Origin: Ruminococcus sp. UBA3286
GTDB lineage: Bacteria > Bacillota > Clostridia > Oscillospirales > Ruminococcaceae
Direction: 5' to 3'
DNA length: 6,509 bases
Assembly (NCBI GenBank): GCA_002362135.1
Contig: DETO01000142.1
Span: 1,415-7,923, forward strand
The notes beneath the pieces were generated by a model. It was not told the origin of the DNA and did not search any database. It saw nothing but the letters and a program-made list of their open reading frames with translations. The translations under genes were made by a program, and so were the position numbers. Positions 1 to 6,456 of this stretch are shown here, in pieces (the stretch's first letter is position 1; each line of letters begins with the position of its first letter).

Positions 1-6
1 AATATT

Positions 7-45
7 AATTGCATTCCGTACCCACAAGGGGTACAGAATGCAATT
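7..45. repeat. Long imperfect palindrome (hairpin)
   Basis: Bases 7-23 pair with 29-45 around a 5-base loop, giving a 17-position stem with a single mismatch (C17 opposite A35). There is no T-run directly after either arm on the plus strand, so it does not look like an ordinary Rho-independent terminator. Its right arm is also the first part of the repeat copy at 24-76, so the hairpin is probably the structured end of that repeat rather than an independent feature. Confidence 0.8.
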
Positions 46-76
46 CACAGGGACGATAGAGACTATTCTCTATGCA
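24..76 (+). repeat. Repeat copy L with 23-base exact core
   Basis: The stretch 47-69 (starts ACAGGGACGATAG, ends ACTATTCT) occurs exactly, in reverse complement, at 6464-6486. Similarity continues outside the core: about 15 of 23 positions match on the left (24-46 against 6487-6509, including a shared GGGTACA), and 5 of 7 match on the right (70-76 against 6457-6463). Exact identity over 23 bases at the two ends of the window is far beyond chance. The copy has no recognisable coding content. The family is unknown to me; it may be a dispersed intergenic repeat, a MITE or REP-like element, or a structured RNA. Confidence 0.8.
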
Positions 77-142
77 AAAGATACAGGTGACAAAGTTCCT
101 GACATAATACGGCATAGCAAAATTGATTTCCGTGTATAATAT

Positions 143-177
143 AAAATCTGCATTTCAACAAGGAATGCAGATTTTTT
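143..177 (+). terminator. Rho-independent terminator upstream of pot promoter
   Basis: Bases 143-156 pair with 162-175: twelve Watson-Crick pairs, then one G-T pair and one C-G pair, with a 5-base loop (157-161). The stem runs into six T residues (172-177) on the plus strand. It lies before the pot promoter, so it would stop transcription arriving from the left and insulate the operon. The gene it serves must lie mostly or wholly to the left of the window. A short open frame ending at 139 sits just before it but is not convincing as a gene. Confidence 0.8.
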
Positions 178-191
178 ATGCGACGAATTCC

Positions 192-204
192 TTAATTGAA
201 TTAA
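192..204. promoter_or_regulatory. Palindrome upstream of pot promoter, possible operator
   Basis: TTAATT-G-AATTAA is a perfect inverted repeat with 6-base arms and a 1-base centre. It ends 14 bases before the proposed -35 box. It could bind a regulator or act as an AT-rich upstream element, but short AT palindromes arise easily by chance in such DNA. No regulator gene is in the window to link to it. Confidence 0.2.
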
Positions 205-218
205 ATATTTTCAATCTA

Positions 219-247
219 TTGATTTTCAAAAAAAAGTGTGTTATAAT
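219..247 (+). promoter_or_regulatory. Sigma-A-type promoter of potABCD
   Basis: TTGATT (219-224) and a perfect TATAAT (242-247) are separated by 17 bases, the preferred spacing for the housekeeping sigma factor. The predicted transcription start is near 254, giving a leader of roughly 60 bases before potA. An A-run (228-235) lies in the spacer. No other good promoter is seen before the later pot genes, which fits a single transcript. Confidence 0.7.
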
Positions 248-313
248 TAATCGTCCGTGCATTTAGACTTGTTGTATTATACACGGGTAATATATTTTAA
301 AGGAGATTGATAA

Positions 314-1357
314 ATGGAAAACATTGTCAGCCTAAAAGATATTATCGTCGAGTTTGAGGACGGCGAGCGTATCCTCAAAAACATCAGCCTTGACATCAAG
401 GATCATGAGTTTGTAACGTTTCTCGGTCCTTCCGGCTGCGGAAAAACTACCACGCTTCGCATTATCGCGGGTTTTCTTGAACCCAACAGCGGAGACGTTT
501 TCTTCGAGGGCAAGCGCATCAACGGTATGCCGCCTCATAAGCGAAACGTCAATACCGTATTCCAGCGATATGCGCTTTTCCCACATCTGAATGTTTACGA
601 AAATATCGCTTTCGGTCTGAGAGTAAAAAAAGTTCCCGAAAAGGAAATCGTACGCCGCGTAGGCGAAATGCTGGAGCTTGTCAACCTCATGGGGTATGAA
701 AAGCGATCTGTAAACCGATTGTCAGGCGGTCAGCAGCAGCGTGTCGCAATTGCACGCGCTCTCGTAAATCACCCGAAAGTTCTGCTTCTGGACGAACCCC
801 TCGGCGCGCTTGATCTGAAACTCCGAAAGGAAATGCAGATAGAGCTGAGAAAAATCCAGCAGGAGCTTGAGCTGACTTTTATCTATGTCACCCACGATCA
901 GGAAGAAGCCCTCACAATGAGCGACAGCATCGTCGTTATGAATAACGGATATATCCAGCAGATCGGTTCGCCGACGGATATATACAACGAGCCTAAAAAC
1001 GCTTTCGTTGCCGATTTTATAGGCGAAAGCAATATCGTCAGCGGCGTTATGCCCGAAGACTGCGTTGTGGAATTCTACGGCAGACGCTTTGAATGCGTGG
1101 ACAAGGGATTCGACAAGAACGAAGAAGTCGACGTCGTTATACGTCCCGAAGATGTGAAGATTATTTCCGCGGAAAAGGCGAAGCTTACGGGAATAGTTGA
1201 ATCTGTGGTATTCAAGGGCGTTCATTACGAAATGGTGATCGATACAGCCGAAAGCAAGTGGAAGATACATTCCACAAAGGCAGAACCCGTCGGCTCTATG
1301 GTTGGCATGGCAGTTGATCCATTTGATATTCACATAATGAAGAAAGCGGAGGATTAG
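314..1357 (+). CDS. potA: Polyamine ABC transporter ATP-binding protein PotA
   Basis: This is the ATPase of the polyamine (spermidine/putrescine) importer. It sits on the cytoplasmic face, binds PotB and PotC, and drives uptake by hydrolysing ATP. All ABC ATPase motifs are present: Walker [10 protein letters not shown] (38-46), Q-loop Gln84, signature LSGGQ (136-140), Walker B VLLLDEP (156-162), D-loop (164-167) and switch His194. Residues from about 240 to 343 form the C-terminal TOBE-type regulatory domain typical of PotA. The length of 347 residues is slightly shorter than E. coli PotA. The start is set by AGGAGA (301-306), 7 bases upstream. It is the first gene of the operon, with potB 2 bases downstream. 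The family could also serve related substrates, but the PotBCD neighbours support polyamines. Confidence 0.95.
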   Translation: MENIVSLKDIIVEFEDGERILKNISLDIKDHEFVTFLGPSGCGKTTTLRIIAGFLEPNSGDVFFEGKRINGMPPHKRNVNTVFQRYALFPHLNVYENIAFGLRVKKVPEKEIVRRVGEMLELVNLMGYEKRSVNRLSGGQQQRVAIARALVNHPKVLLLDEPLGALDLKLRKEMQIELRKIQQELELTFIYVTHDQEEALTMSDSIVVMNNGYIQQIGSPTDIYNEPKNAFVADFIGESNIVSGVMPEDCVVEFYGRRFECVDKGFDKNEEVDVVIRPEDVKIISAEKAKLTGIVESVVFKGVHYEMVIDTAESKWKIHSTKAEPVGSMVGMAVDPFDIHIMKKAED

Positions 1358-1359
1358 CA

Positions 1360-2166
1360 ATGAAACTGAAATATTTTTCCGCTCCCTATCTTGTATGGAT
1401 GGTGGTATTCATACTCGTACCGCTTCTTATGATAGCGTATTTTGCTTTCACAAATGATAACGGAAGCTTCACGATTAAATATATATCCGATGTCGGACAA
1501 TATGCAAATATATTCGTCCGTTCGATATGGCTTTCGCTTATTGCAACGGCTATCTGCCTTGTGATTGCGTATCCCGTTGCATTCATGCTGTCGCGCATGG
1601 ATAAGCATAAGCAGGGTACTATGCTTATGATAGTTATGCTGCCCATGTGGATGAACTTCCTGCTGCGTACATACGCATGGATGACTCTTCTCGGCAACAA
1701 CGGAATAATCAACCATCTTCTCGGACTGGTAGGTCTCGGCCCGTTCAAGCTGATAAATACGTCGGCGGCGGTAGTTCTGGGAATGGTATATAATTACCTG
1801 CCGTTTATGATACTTCCGCTGTATTCCGTAATGGAGAAGATAGACAACAGTATGTTCGAAGCGGCTTCCGATCTTGGGTGCAGCTACGCAAGCACGCTGT
1901 TCAGGGTAATAGTTCCCCTTAGTATGCCCGGCATAACTTCCGGTATCACAATGGTATTCGTCCCCGCAATTTCCACATTTATTATTTCCCGAATGCTGGG
2001 CGGCGGTTCGAATCTTCTCATCGGCGACCTTATCGAGATGCAGTTTCTCGGAAACGCCTATAATCCGCATCTTGGCGCGGCGATCTCGTTCGTTCTCATG
2101 GTCATAATCCTCGTGATAATGACGGTAATGAACCAATTCGATCCCGACGATCAGGTGTTAATGTAG
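1360..2166 (+). CDS. potB: Polyamine ABC transporter permease PotB
   Basis: This is one of the two membrane subunits forming the polyamine channel. Six hydrophobic helices can be seen at about residues 10-30, 56-77, 87-110, 135-158, 191-212 and 238-257. The ABC permease coupling loop (EAA motif) begins FEAASDLG (166-173) and continues to about PGI (190-192), between helices 4 and 5; this contacts PotA. The length of 268 residues matches PotB-type permeases. The ribosome site GGAGG (1348-1352) lies inside the end of potA, 7 bases before the ATG, and only 2 bases separate the stop and start, implying translational coupling. It is called PotB rather than PotC by its order in the operon and its resemblance to the first permease of the pair. 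Confidence 0.93.
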   Translation: MKLKYFSAPYLVWMVVFILVPLLMIAYFAFTNDNGSFTIKYISDVGQYANIFVRSIWLSLIATAICLVIAYPVAFMLSRMDKHKQGTMLMIVMLPMWMNFLLRTYAWMTLLGNNGIINHLLGLVGLGPFKLINTSAAVVLGMVYNYLPFMILPLYSVMEKIDNSMFEAASDLGCSYASTLFRVIVPLSMPGITSGITMVFVPAISTFIISRMLGGGSNLLIGDLIEMQFLGNAYNPHLGAAISFVLMVIILVIMTVMNQFDPDDQVLM

Positions 2167-2178
2167 GAGGGCGCTGAT

Positions 2179-2973
2179 ATGAAAAAACTCGGTAAAATTT
2201 ATATGGCTCTGGTGCTGATGTTTCTGTACGTGCCGATATTCGTGCTTATTGTTTTCTCGTTTAACGAAACGAAGAGCAGAAGCGTTTTCAGCGGATTTAC
2301 GTTCGACTGGTATGTCAGACTTTTCCATAACAGAATTATTATTTCATCGCTTATCAATACAATAATCATAGCCTGCCTTGCAAGCGTCGTATCGACGATT
2401 CTTGGCACATTGGCGGCTATCGGCATAAACAGTATGCGAAAAGTTCCGAAGGCTGTCGTGATGAATGTGACGAATATGCCTATCATCAACCCGGAGATCG
2501 TTACAGGCGTATCGCTGATGCTTCTTTTCGTATTTTTCGCCGCAAGAATGAATCTGGAATTCGGCTTTGTTACGCTGCTTATCGCGCATATAACATTTGA
2601 TGTGCCGTATGTTATCCTTAACGTAATGCCGAAGTTCAACCAGATGAATCCGCATATTTATGAAGCGGCACAAGATCTGGGGTGCAGTCCGATAAAGGCT
2701 TTCCGCAAGGTAGTACTTCCCGAAATCATGCCCGGCGTTATCAGTGGATTTCTCATGTCGTTCACCTATTCGCTGGACGATTTCGTAATCAGCTATTTCA
2801 CCAGCGGTTCGACGTCGCAGACATTGCCTATCACCATATATTCAATGACGCGCCGAAAAGTTTCTCCCGAAATAAACGCCCTTTCGACTCTTATTTTCAT
2901 TGCCGTCGTAATCGTTCTTATTGTTAAGAACATACTGGAAAAGCGCGCTTTGAAGAAGAGCGGTGCAATGTAA
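2179..2973 (+). CDS. potC: Polyamine ABC transporter permease PotC
   Basis: This is the second membrane subunit of the polyamine importer, pairing with PotB. Hydrophobic helices occur near residues 7-28, 58-83, 93-121, 130-150, 185-206 and 233-253. The EAA coupling loop is YEAAQDLGCS (161-170), continuing to PGV (185-187). The segments NPEIVTG (104-110) and SLDDFVISYF (198-207) are characteristic of PotC-type permeases. The 264-residue length is normal. AGGAGG (2165-2170) overlaps the potB stop and sits 8 bases before the ATG; the gap to potB is 12 bases. The stop codon is immediately followed by the ribosome site of potD. Confidence 0.93.
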   Translation: MKKLGKIYMALVLMFLYVPIFVLIVFSFNETKSRSVFSGFTFDWYVRLFHNRIIISSLINTIIIACLASVVSTILGTLAAIGINSMRKVPKAVVMNVTNMPIINPEIVTGVSLMLLFVFFAARMNLEFGFVTLLIAHITFDVPYVILNVMPKFNQMNPHIYEAAQDLGCSPIKAFRKVVLPEIMPGVISGFLMSFTYSLDDFVISYFTSGSTSQTLPITIYSMTRRKVSPEINALSTLIFIAVVIVLIVKNILEKRALKKSGAM

Positions 2974-2983
2974 GGAGGCGGAC

Positions 2984-4252
2984 ATGAAGAAATTTTGGTA
3001 TTTGCTTACTGCGGCTGTATTGAGCTTGTCAATGCTTGCGTCGTGCGCTGATTCGGAAACTTCCGAAGATGAGGAAGAAGAGGAGACTTATCAGCAGACG
3101 CTGACTATTTCCGATCCCGATTATTACACGCGATTCAAGGGCAAGGGGCTTTCCATAAATGTTTACAACTGGGGCGAGTATATCTCGACGGGCGCTGACG
3201 AAGGCACTCTTGACGTCAATGGAGAATTTGAAAAGCTGACGGGAATCAAGGTAAATTACACGAACTTTGCCACTAATGAGGAGCTTTACGCGAAGCTTAA
3301 AGGCGGCGGAGCGGCGTATGACGTTATTATTCCGTCGGATTATATGATCAGCAAAATGATCGACGAAGACATGATACAGCCTCTTGATTTTGAGAATATC
3401 CCCAATTTCGAGTATATCATGGATAACTTCCGCAATCAGGATTACGATCCCGAAAATGCGTATTCCGTGCCGTATACATGGGGAACTGTCGGAATCATTT
3501 ACGATACGACCATGGTAGATATTCCACCGGAAGAGATAGACTGGGATTTGCTCTGGAATGAAGATTATGCCGATCAGATACTCATGTTTGACAATCCTCG
3601 CGACGCCTTTGCAATTGCGGAGATCATGGAGGGATTCTCCCTTAATACTGAAGATTTTGACGAACTGGAGCAGGCGGCGATGAAGCTTCGCCGTCAGAAG
3701 AAGATAGTTCAGGGCTATGTAATGGACGAGGTATTCGACAAAATGGGAGCAGGCGACGCGCTTATTGCGCCATATTACGCAGGCGACGCGCTTACTATCA
3801 TGGAGGACAACGAAGATCTTGATTTTGTAGTGCCGAAAAGCGGAACGAATCTTTTCATCGACGCGATGTGCATACCGACTACGGCTCGTCAGAAAGAAGC
3901 TGCTGAAATGTACATCAATTTCATGTGCGAGCCTGATATTGCTTATTCAAATATTGACTTTATATGCTATTCTACGCCGCATAAAGCAGCATATGAAATG
4001 CTTGACGAGGAAGTGCGGAACAGTCATGTTTCGTATCCCGATCAGGAATTTATCGGCGCGAACACTTCGGTTTTTGTCAATCTTTCCAATGAGGCGAATC
4101 AGAAAATGCAGGATCTCTGGACTGAAATGAAATCCGCGGAGGACGAGAATACGAATAAATGGATAGCGCCTATTTTCTTGGTATTCTGCGTACTGCTCAT
4201 GATTTTCGTGCTTATCCGGCGTTATGTCAAGAAGAAAAAAGATATATTTTAA
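2984..4252 (+). CDS. potD: Polyamine-binding lipoprotein PotD with C-terminal membrane helix
   Basis: This is the extracellular substrate-binding subunit. A lipoprotein signal ends in lipobox LASC, so Cys21 should be lipidated. A very acidic linker (about 22-35) follows, then the binding domain (about 56-385). By-eye comparison with E. coli PotD as remembered places Trp63, Tyr66, Ser118, Tyr120, Asp293 and Tyr329 at polyamine-contacting positions. Some positions differ: Gly64 for Thr, Asn204 for Asp, Asp207 for Glu, Tyr264 and Phe291 for Trp. The exact substrate is therefore uncertain. Unusually, residues 393-412 form a hydrophobic helix followed by Lys/Arg-rich residues, predicting a second membrane anchor. 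The 422-residue length exceeds the roughly 350 of E. coli PotD through the linker and tail. The ATG at 2984 is chosen over the in-frame ATG at 2963 because AAGGAGG (2972-2978) precedes it by 5 bases and the signal peptide then starts MKK. Confidence 0.92.
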   Translation: MKKFWYLLTAAVLSLSMLASCADSETSEDEEEEETYQQTLTISDPDYYTRFKGKGLSINVYNWGEYISTGADEGTLDVNGEFEKLTGIKVNYTNFATNEELYAKLKGGGAAYDVIIPSDYMISKMIDEDMIQPLDFENIPNFEYIMDNFRNQDYDPENAYSVPYTWGTVGIIYDTTMVDIPPEEIDWDLLWNEDYADQILMFDNPRDAFAIAEIMEGFSLNTEDFDELEQAAMKLRRQKKIVQGYVMDEVFDKMGAGDALIAPYYAGDALTIMEDNEDLDFVVPKSGTNLFIDAMCIPTTARQKEAAEMYINFMCEPDIAYSNIDFICYSTPHKAAYEMLDEEVRNSHVSYPDQEFIGANTSVFVNLSNEANQKMQDLWTEMKSAEDENTNKWIAPIFLVFCVLLMIFVLIRRYVKKKKDIF

Positions 4253-4257
4253 ACTAA

Positions 4258-4291
4258 AAAAATCAGTATCGTTTATTCGATACTGATTTTT
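4258..4291. terminator. Shared bidirectional terminator of potABCD and psd
   Basis: Bases 4258-4271 pair perfectly with 4278-4291 (14 pairs, 6-base loop). The plus strand has five T residues ending the stem and six more after one G (4293-4298). The minus strand likewise leaves the stem through a run of T. It begins 6 bases after the potD stop, so it serves the pot operon. It also overlaps the 3' end of psd, whose stop codon (4275-4273) lies inside the loop, so it can end minus-strand transcripts as well. Confidence 0.88.
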
Positions 4292-5148
4292 GTTTTTTCA
4301 CCTATTTTAGAGCCGTATTTAACAACGGTCTCGATACCATGCGCGGAATTTTCAAGAATATCACTGTCGGGTTCTATCCTGTTTTTTTCGAAAAGCATTA
4401 CGATAGTCGAGCCGCCGAATTCAAACTTTCCCTTTTCTTCGCCGCGGTGAAAATTATATGCGCCGTGACGATTACAAATTCTGCCGACAAGCATCGCGCC
4501 GACTTCGATCTGCACGACGTCGCCGAAATTTTCCGTGTGAAGTACTGTAAATTCGCGGCTGTTCTGCTTGTAAATATTGTAATTCTCCAGCGCGATAGGG
4601 CATACGGTATGAAGCACGCCCGAAATAAAATGATTCTCCCCTTTTCTGCCGTTGTCGATATAGCAATAGCGGTGATAATCGTCCACGCATAATCTGAATA
4701 TCAGACAATATCCGCCGCGATAGCGTTCGGCAAGTTTTTTGCTCTGCACGAGATCGGATATGCGATAGTATGAATCTTTTATCTTAAAAATACTGTCGCT
4801 GTCTATCTTATACGCCGTCAATTTGGAATCGCACGGGCTGATAAGATGATAGGGAATTTTATCAACGGGTCGAAGCTGCGGCTTGATTTTTCTGGTGAAA
4901 AATTCATTGTATGATGAAAATTTATTATCGCGATATTGCTTCATATCAATATTATTCTTTTCGATAAAAGGCTTGATCAAGGGAATCGACAAGGGCGAAT
5001 CCATAAAAATTCCGCCGATTTTCGAAATTATCGGCGCGGTCAGGAATTTCAGGATAAACCGTCCTCCGATTGTGCGGTACAATCGCCTTAAAATGCGCTG
5101 CTGACCGCTGTTTTCCGTAATAATATTACCGTTTCTGTCCTTTATCAT
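4273..5148 (-). CDS. psd: Phosphatidylserine decarboxylase proenzyme
   Basis: This membrane-associated enzyme decarboxylates phosphatidylserine to phosphatidylethanolamine. It is made as a proenzyme that cuts itself before a serine to create a pyruvoyl cofactor. The cleavage motif is FGGST (244-248), so Ser247 would start a 45-residue alpha chain. Other family landmarks are FFTRKIKP (83-90), SPCDSKL (104-110) with Asp107 as the likely triad acid, DDYHRY (156-161) with His159, and the HTENFGD and EVGAMLVG blocks (204-222). The 291-residue length fits clostridial enzymes. The second His of the usual HRxH motif is Cys162 here, while His180 occupies a nearby conserved block. The start has AAAGGTGA (5160-5153) upstream, overlapping the stop of the preceding gene. 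The 4-base gap implies co-transcription and probably coupled translation with that gene. Confidence 0.93.
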   Translation of the reverse strand: MIKDRNGNIITENSGQQRILRRLYRTIGGRFILKFLTAPIISKIGGIFMDSPLSIPLIKPFIEKNNIDMKQYRDNKFSSYNEFFTRKIKPQLRPVDKIPYHLISPCDSKLTAYKIDSDSIFKIKDSYYRISDLVQSKKLAERYRGGYCLIFRLCVDDYHRYCYIDNGRKGENHFISGVLHTVCPIALENYNIYKQNSREFTVLHTENFGDVVQIEVGAMLVGRICNRHGAYNFHRGEEKGKFEFGGSTIVMLFEKNRIEPDSDILENSAHGIETVVKYGSKIGEKTKISIE

Positions 5149-5152
5149 GGCG

Positions 5153-6379
5153 TCACCTTTTCGCGTTGATAAGCATAAGCTTTATGCGGTTTTCCTGATT
5201 TACGCGCGTCGCTCCGGGGTCATAGTCGATAGCGACAATATTTGCATTGGGATTATCTTCTTTAATTGCGCGCGACATTCCCTTGGCAACTATATGATTC
5301 GGCAGGCAGCCGAACGGCTGGGCGCATATGATATTTTCAACGCCCGACTGCGCCAGTGCAGCCATTTCCGCAGGTATAAGCCAGCCCTCGCCCATTACAA
5401 CGCCCTGATTGATGTACTTGTCAGCCAACGAGCGGAGATGCTCAAAATCATGAAGCGGCTCGAATTTTCCATGTTCCTTCATGATTTTGATAAGCTCTTT
5501 CTGCTTCGAGTACAGCAGTTTATATACCAACTCATAAATATGCGTTTTCATATTTTTAGTATCATAAAGTCTTGCGTTATTAAATGTATCCGTAACGGTA
5601 TACATTATGAATTCCAGCAGCGACGGAACAACAGGTTCGCAGCCCTCGGAAAGCAGGAAATCCTCAAGATGATTATTGGCAAGGGGCGAATATTTTACAT
5701 AAATTTCGCCGACTATGCCGACTTTTATCTTCTTTTCGTCCGTTAATTTGATGCTGCCGAAATCGTCAAGAATTTCGCGGTAAACTTTCTTTGTAGATGT
5801 ATATTTTTTTCCGCTGCGGAACATTTCGCCCAGATCATTCTGCCATTTTTCCAGCATTTTCGCAGATTCGCCCTTATTTGCTTCGTAAGCGCGGCATTTG
5901 TTATAGCAGGTCATGAGAAGATCGCCGTACAATACAGCGTACAGCAGCTTGATGAAGATAGACGGCGTGATCTTGAACGCGCTGTCTTTTTCGAGACCGC
6001 TGAAATTGAGCGAAACGACGGGAACTTGCGGAAAATTACGCTCCACAGCCTTACGCAGCAGATGAATGTAATTAGACGCGCGGCAGCCTCCGCCGGTTTG
6101 GGTGATCAGCAGAGCGGTCTTATCGACGTCATATTTGCCGCTTTTCAGAGCGTCCATGAACTGCCCGATAACGAGAAGTGCAGGATAGCAGGCGTCGTTA
6201 TGCACATTTTTAAGACCTTCGTCAACGACGGAGCGCGAATCGTTTTCCAGCAGCTCCATTTTATAGCCCAGCTGCTTCATTATCTCGATTATAAGTTTGA
6301 AATGAATGGGCAGCATATTTGGTATGAGGATAGTATGCGTTTTTATCATATCTTCGGTAAATTTTTTATATTCAGCCAT
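5153..6379 (-). CDS. BCR/HAD-family protein (COG3581-type), possibly PlsR-like plasmalogen reductase
   Basis: The protein belongs to the benzoyl-CoA reductase/2-hydroxyacyl-CoA dehydratase superfamily, in the group associated with BadF-type activases. Visible landmarks are NDACYPA (61-67), QTGGGCRASNY (94-104), GEIYVKYSP (224-232), QPFGCLPNH (354-362) and the C-terminal DYDPGATRVNQENRI (385-399). Cys64, Cys99 and Cys358 within these blocks are the best candidate Fe-S ligands; Cys158, Cys162, Cys247 and Cys352 are also present. There is no Walker-type or BadF ATPase domain, so it should need a separate ATP-driven electron activator. Its place directly before psd, 4 bases apart, suggests a lipid role. 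The reductase PlsR of anaerobic plasmalogen synthesis in C. perfringens belongs to this superfamily, so that function is inferred, not proven. GGAGGA (6390-6385) lies 5 bases before the ATG. The length of 408 residues appears complete. Confidence 0.85.
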   Translation of the reverse strand: MAEYKKFTEDMIKTHTILIPNMLPIHFKLIIEIMKQLGYKMELLENDSRSVVDEGLKNVHNDACYPALLVIGQFMDALKSGKYDVDKTALLITQTGGGCRASNYIHLLRKAVERNFPQVPVVSLNFSGLEKDSAFKITPSIFIKLLYAVLYGDLLMTCYNKCRAYEANKGESAKMLEKWQNDLGEMFRSGKKYTSTKKVYREILDDFGSIKLTDEKKIKVGIVGEIYVKYSPLANNHLEDFLLSEGCEPVVPSLLEFIMYTVTDTFNNARLYDTKNMKTHIYELVYKLLYSKQKELIKIMKEHGKFEPLHDFEHLRSLADKYINQGVVMGEGWLIPAEMAALAQSGVENIICAQPFGCLPNHIVAKGMSRAIKEDNPNANIVAIDYDPGATRVNQENRIKLMLINAKR

Positions 6380-6456
6380 TTAAATCCTCCATTTTTTATT
6401 AGATGCACGGTTGCTTTATTTGGGGAGATTAAGGAATGTTATCCCCCTATAATCCC
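6380..6456 (-). other. Leader region of the PlsR-like/psd operon
   Basis: The 77 bases between the right repeat and the start codon hold the ribosome site GGAGGA (6390-6385) preceded by an A-rich stretch. No convincing -35/-10 pair with proper spacing is visible on the minus strand. A weak stem could form between GGGG (6422-6425) and CCCC (6443-6446), but it is too short to call. The operon's promoter may therefore lie in the repeat or beyond the right edge. Confidence 0.4.

Noticed and set aside
2..139. An open frame runs from the left edge to TAA at 137-139, just before the terminator at 143-177; it could be the tail of a gene to the left.
   Set aside because: It is only 45 codons, has no recognisable family, and runs straight through the hairpin and repeat. 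An open stretch of this length is not rare by chance. It is worth revisiting only if the sequence to the left keeps the frame open.
254..285. CCGTG/CACGG inverted repeat in the potA leader as a regulatory RNA structure.
   Set aside because: There are only five pairs around a loop of more than 20 bases, with a mismatch directly inside; this is too weak to call a riboswitch or attenuator.
2963..2983. Earlier in-frame ATG for potD that would overlap the end of potC.
   Set aside because: It has no ribosome site at the right distance and would spoil the signal peptide; the ATG at 2984 has AAGGAGG 5 bases upstream.
254..6410. A short shared motif CCGTGCAT in the potA leader (254-261) and, on the minus strand, in the leader of the PlsR-like gene (6410-6403).
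   Set aside because: An 8-base match with one more mismatch-tolerant extension is expected by chance in a window of this size, and the two sites have different positions relative to promoter and start.
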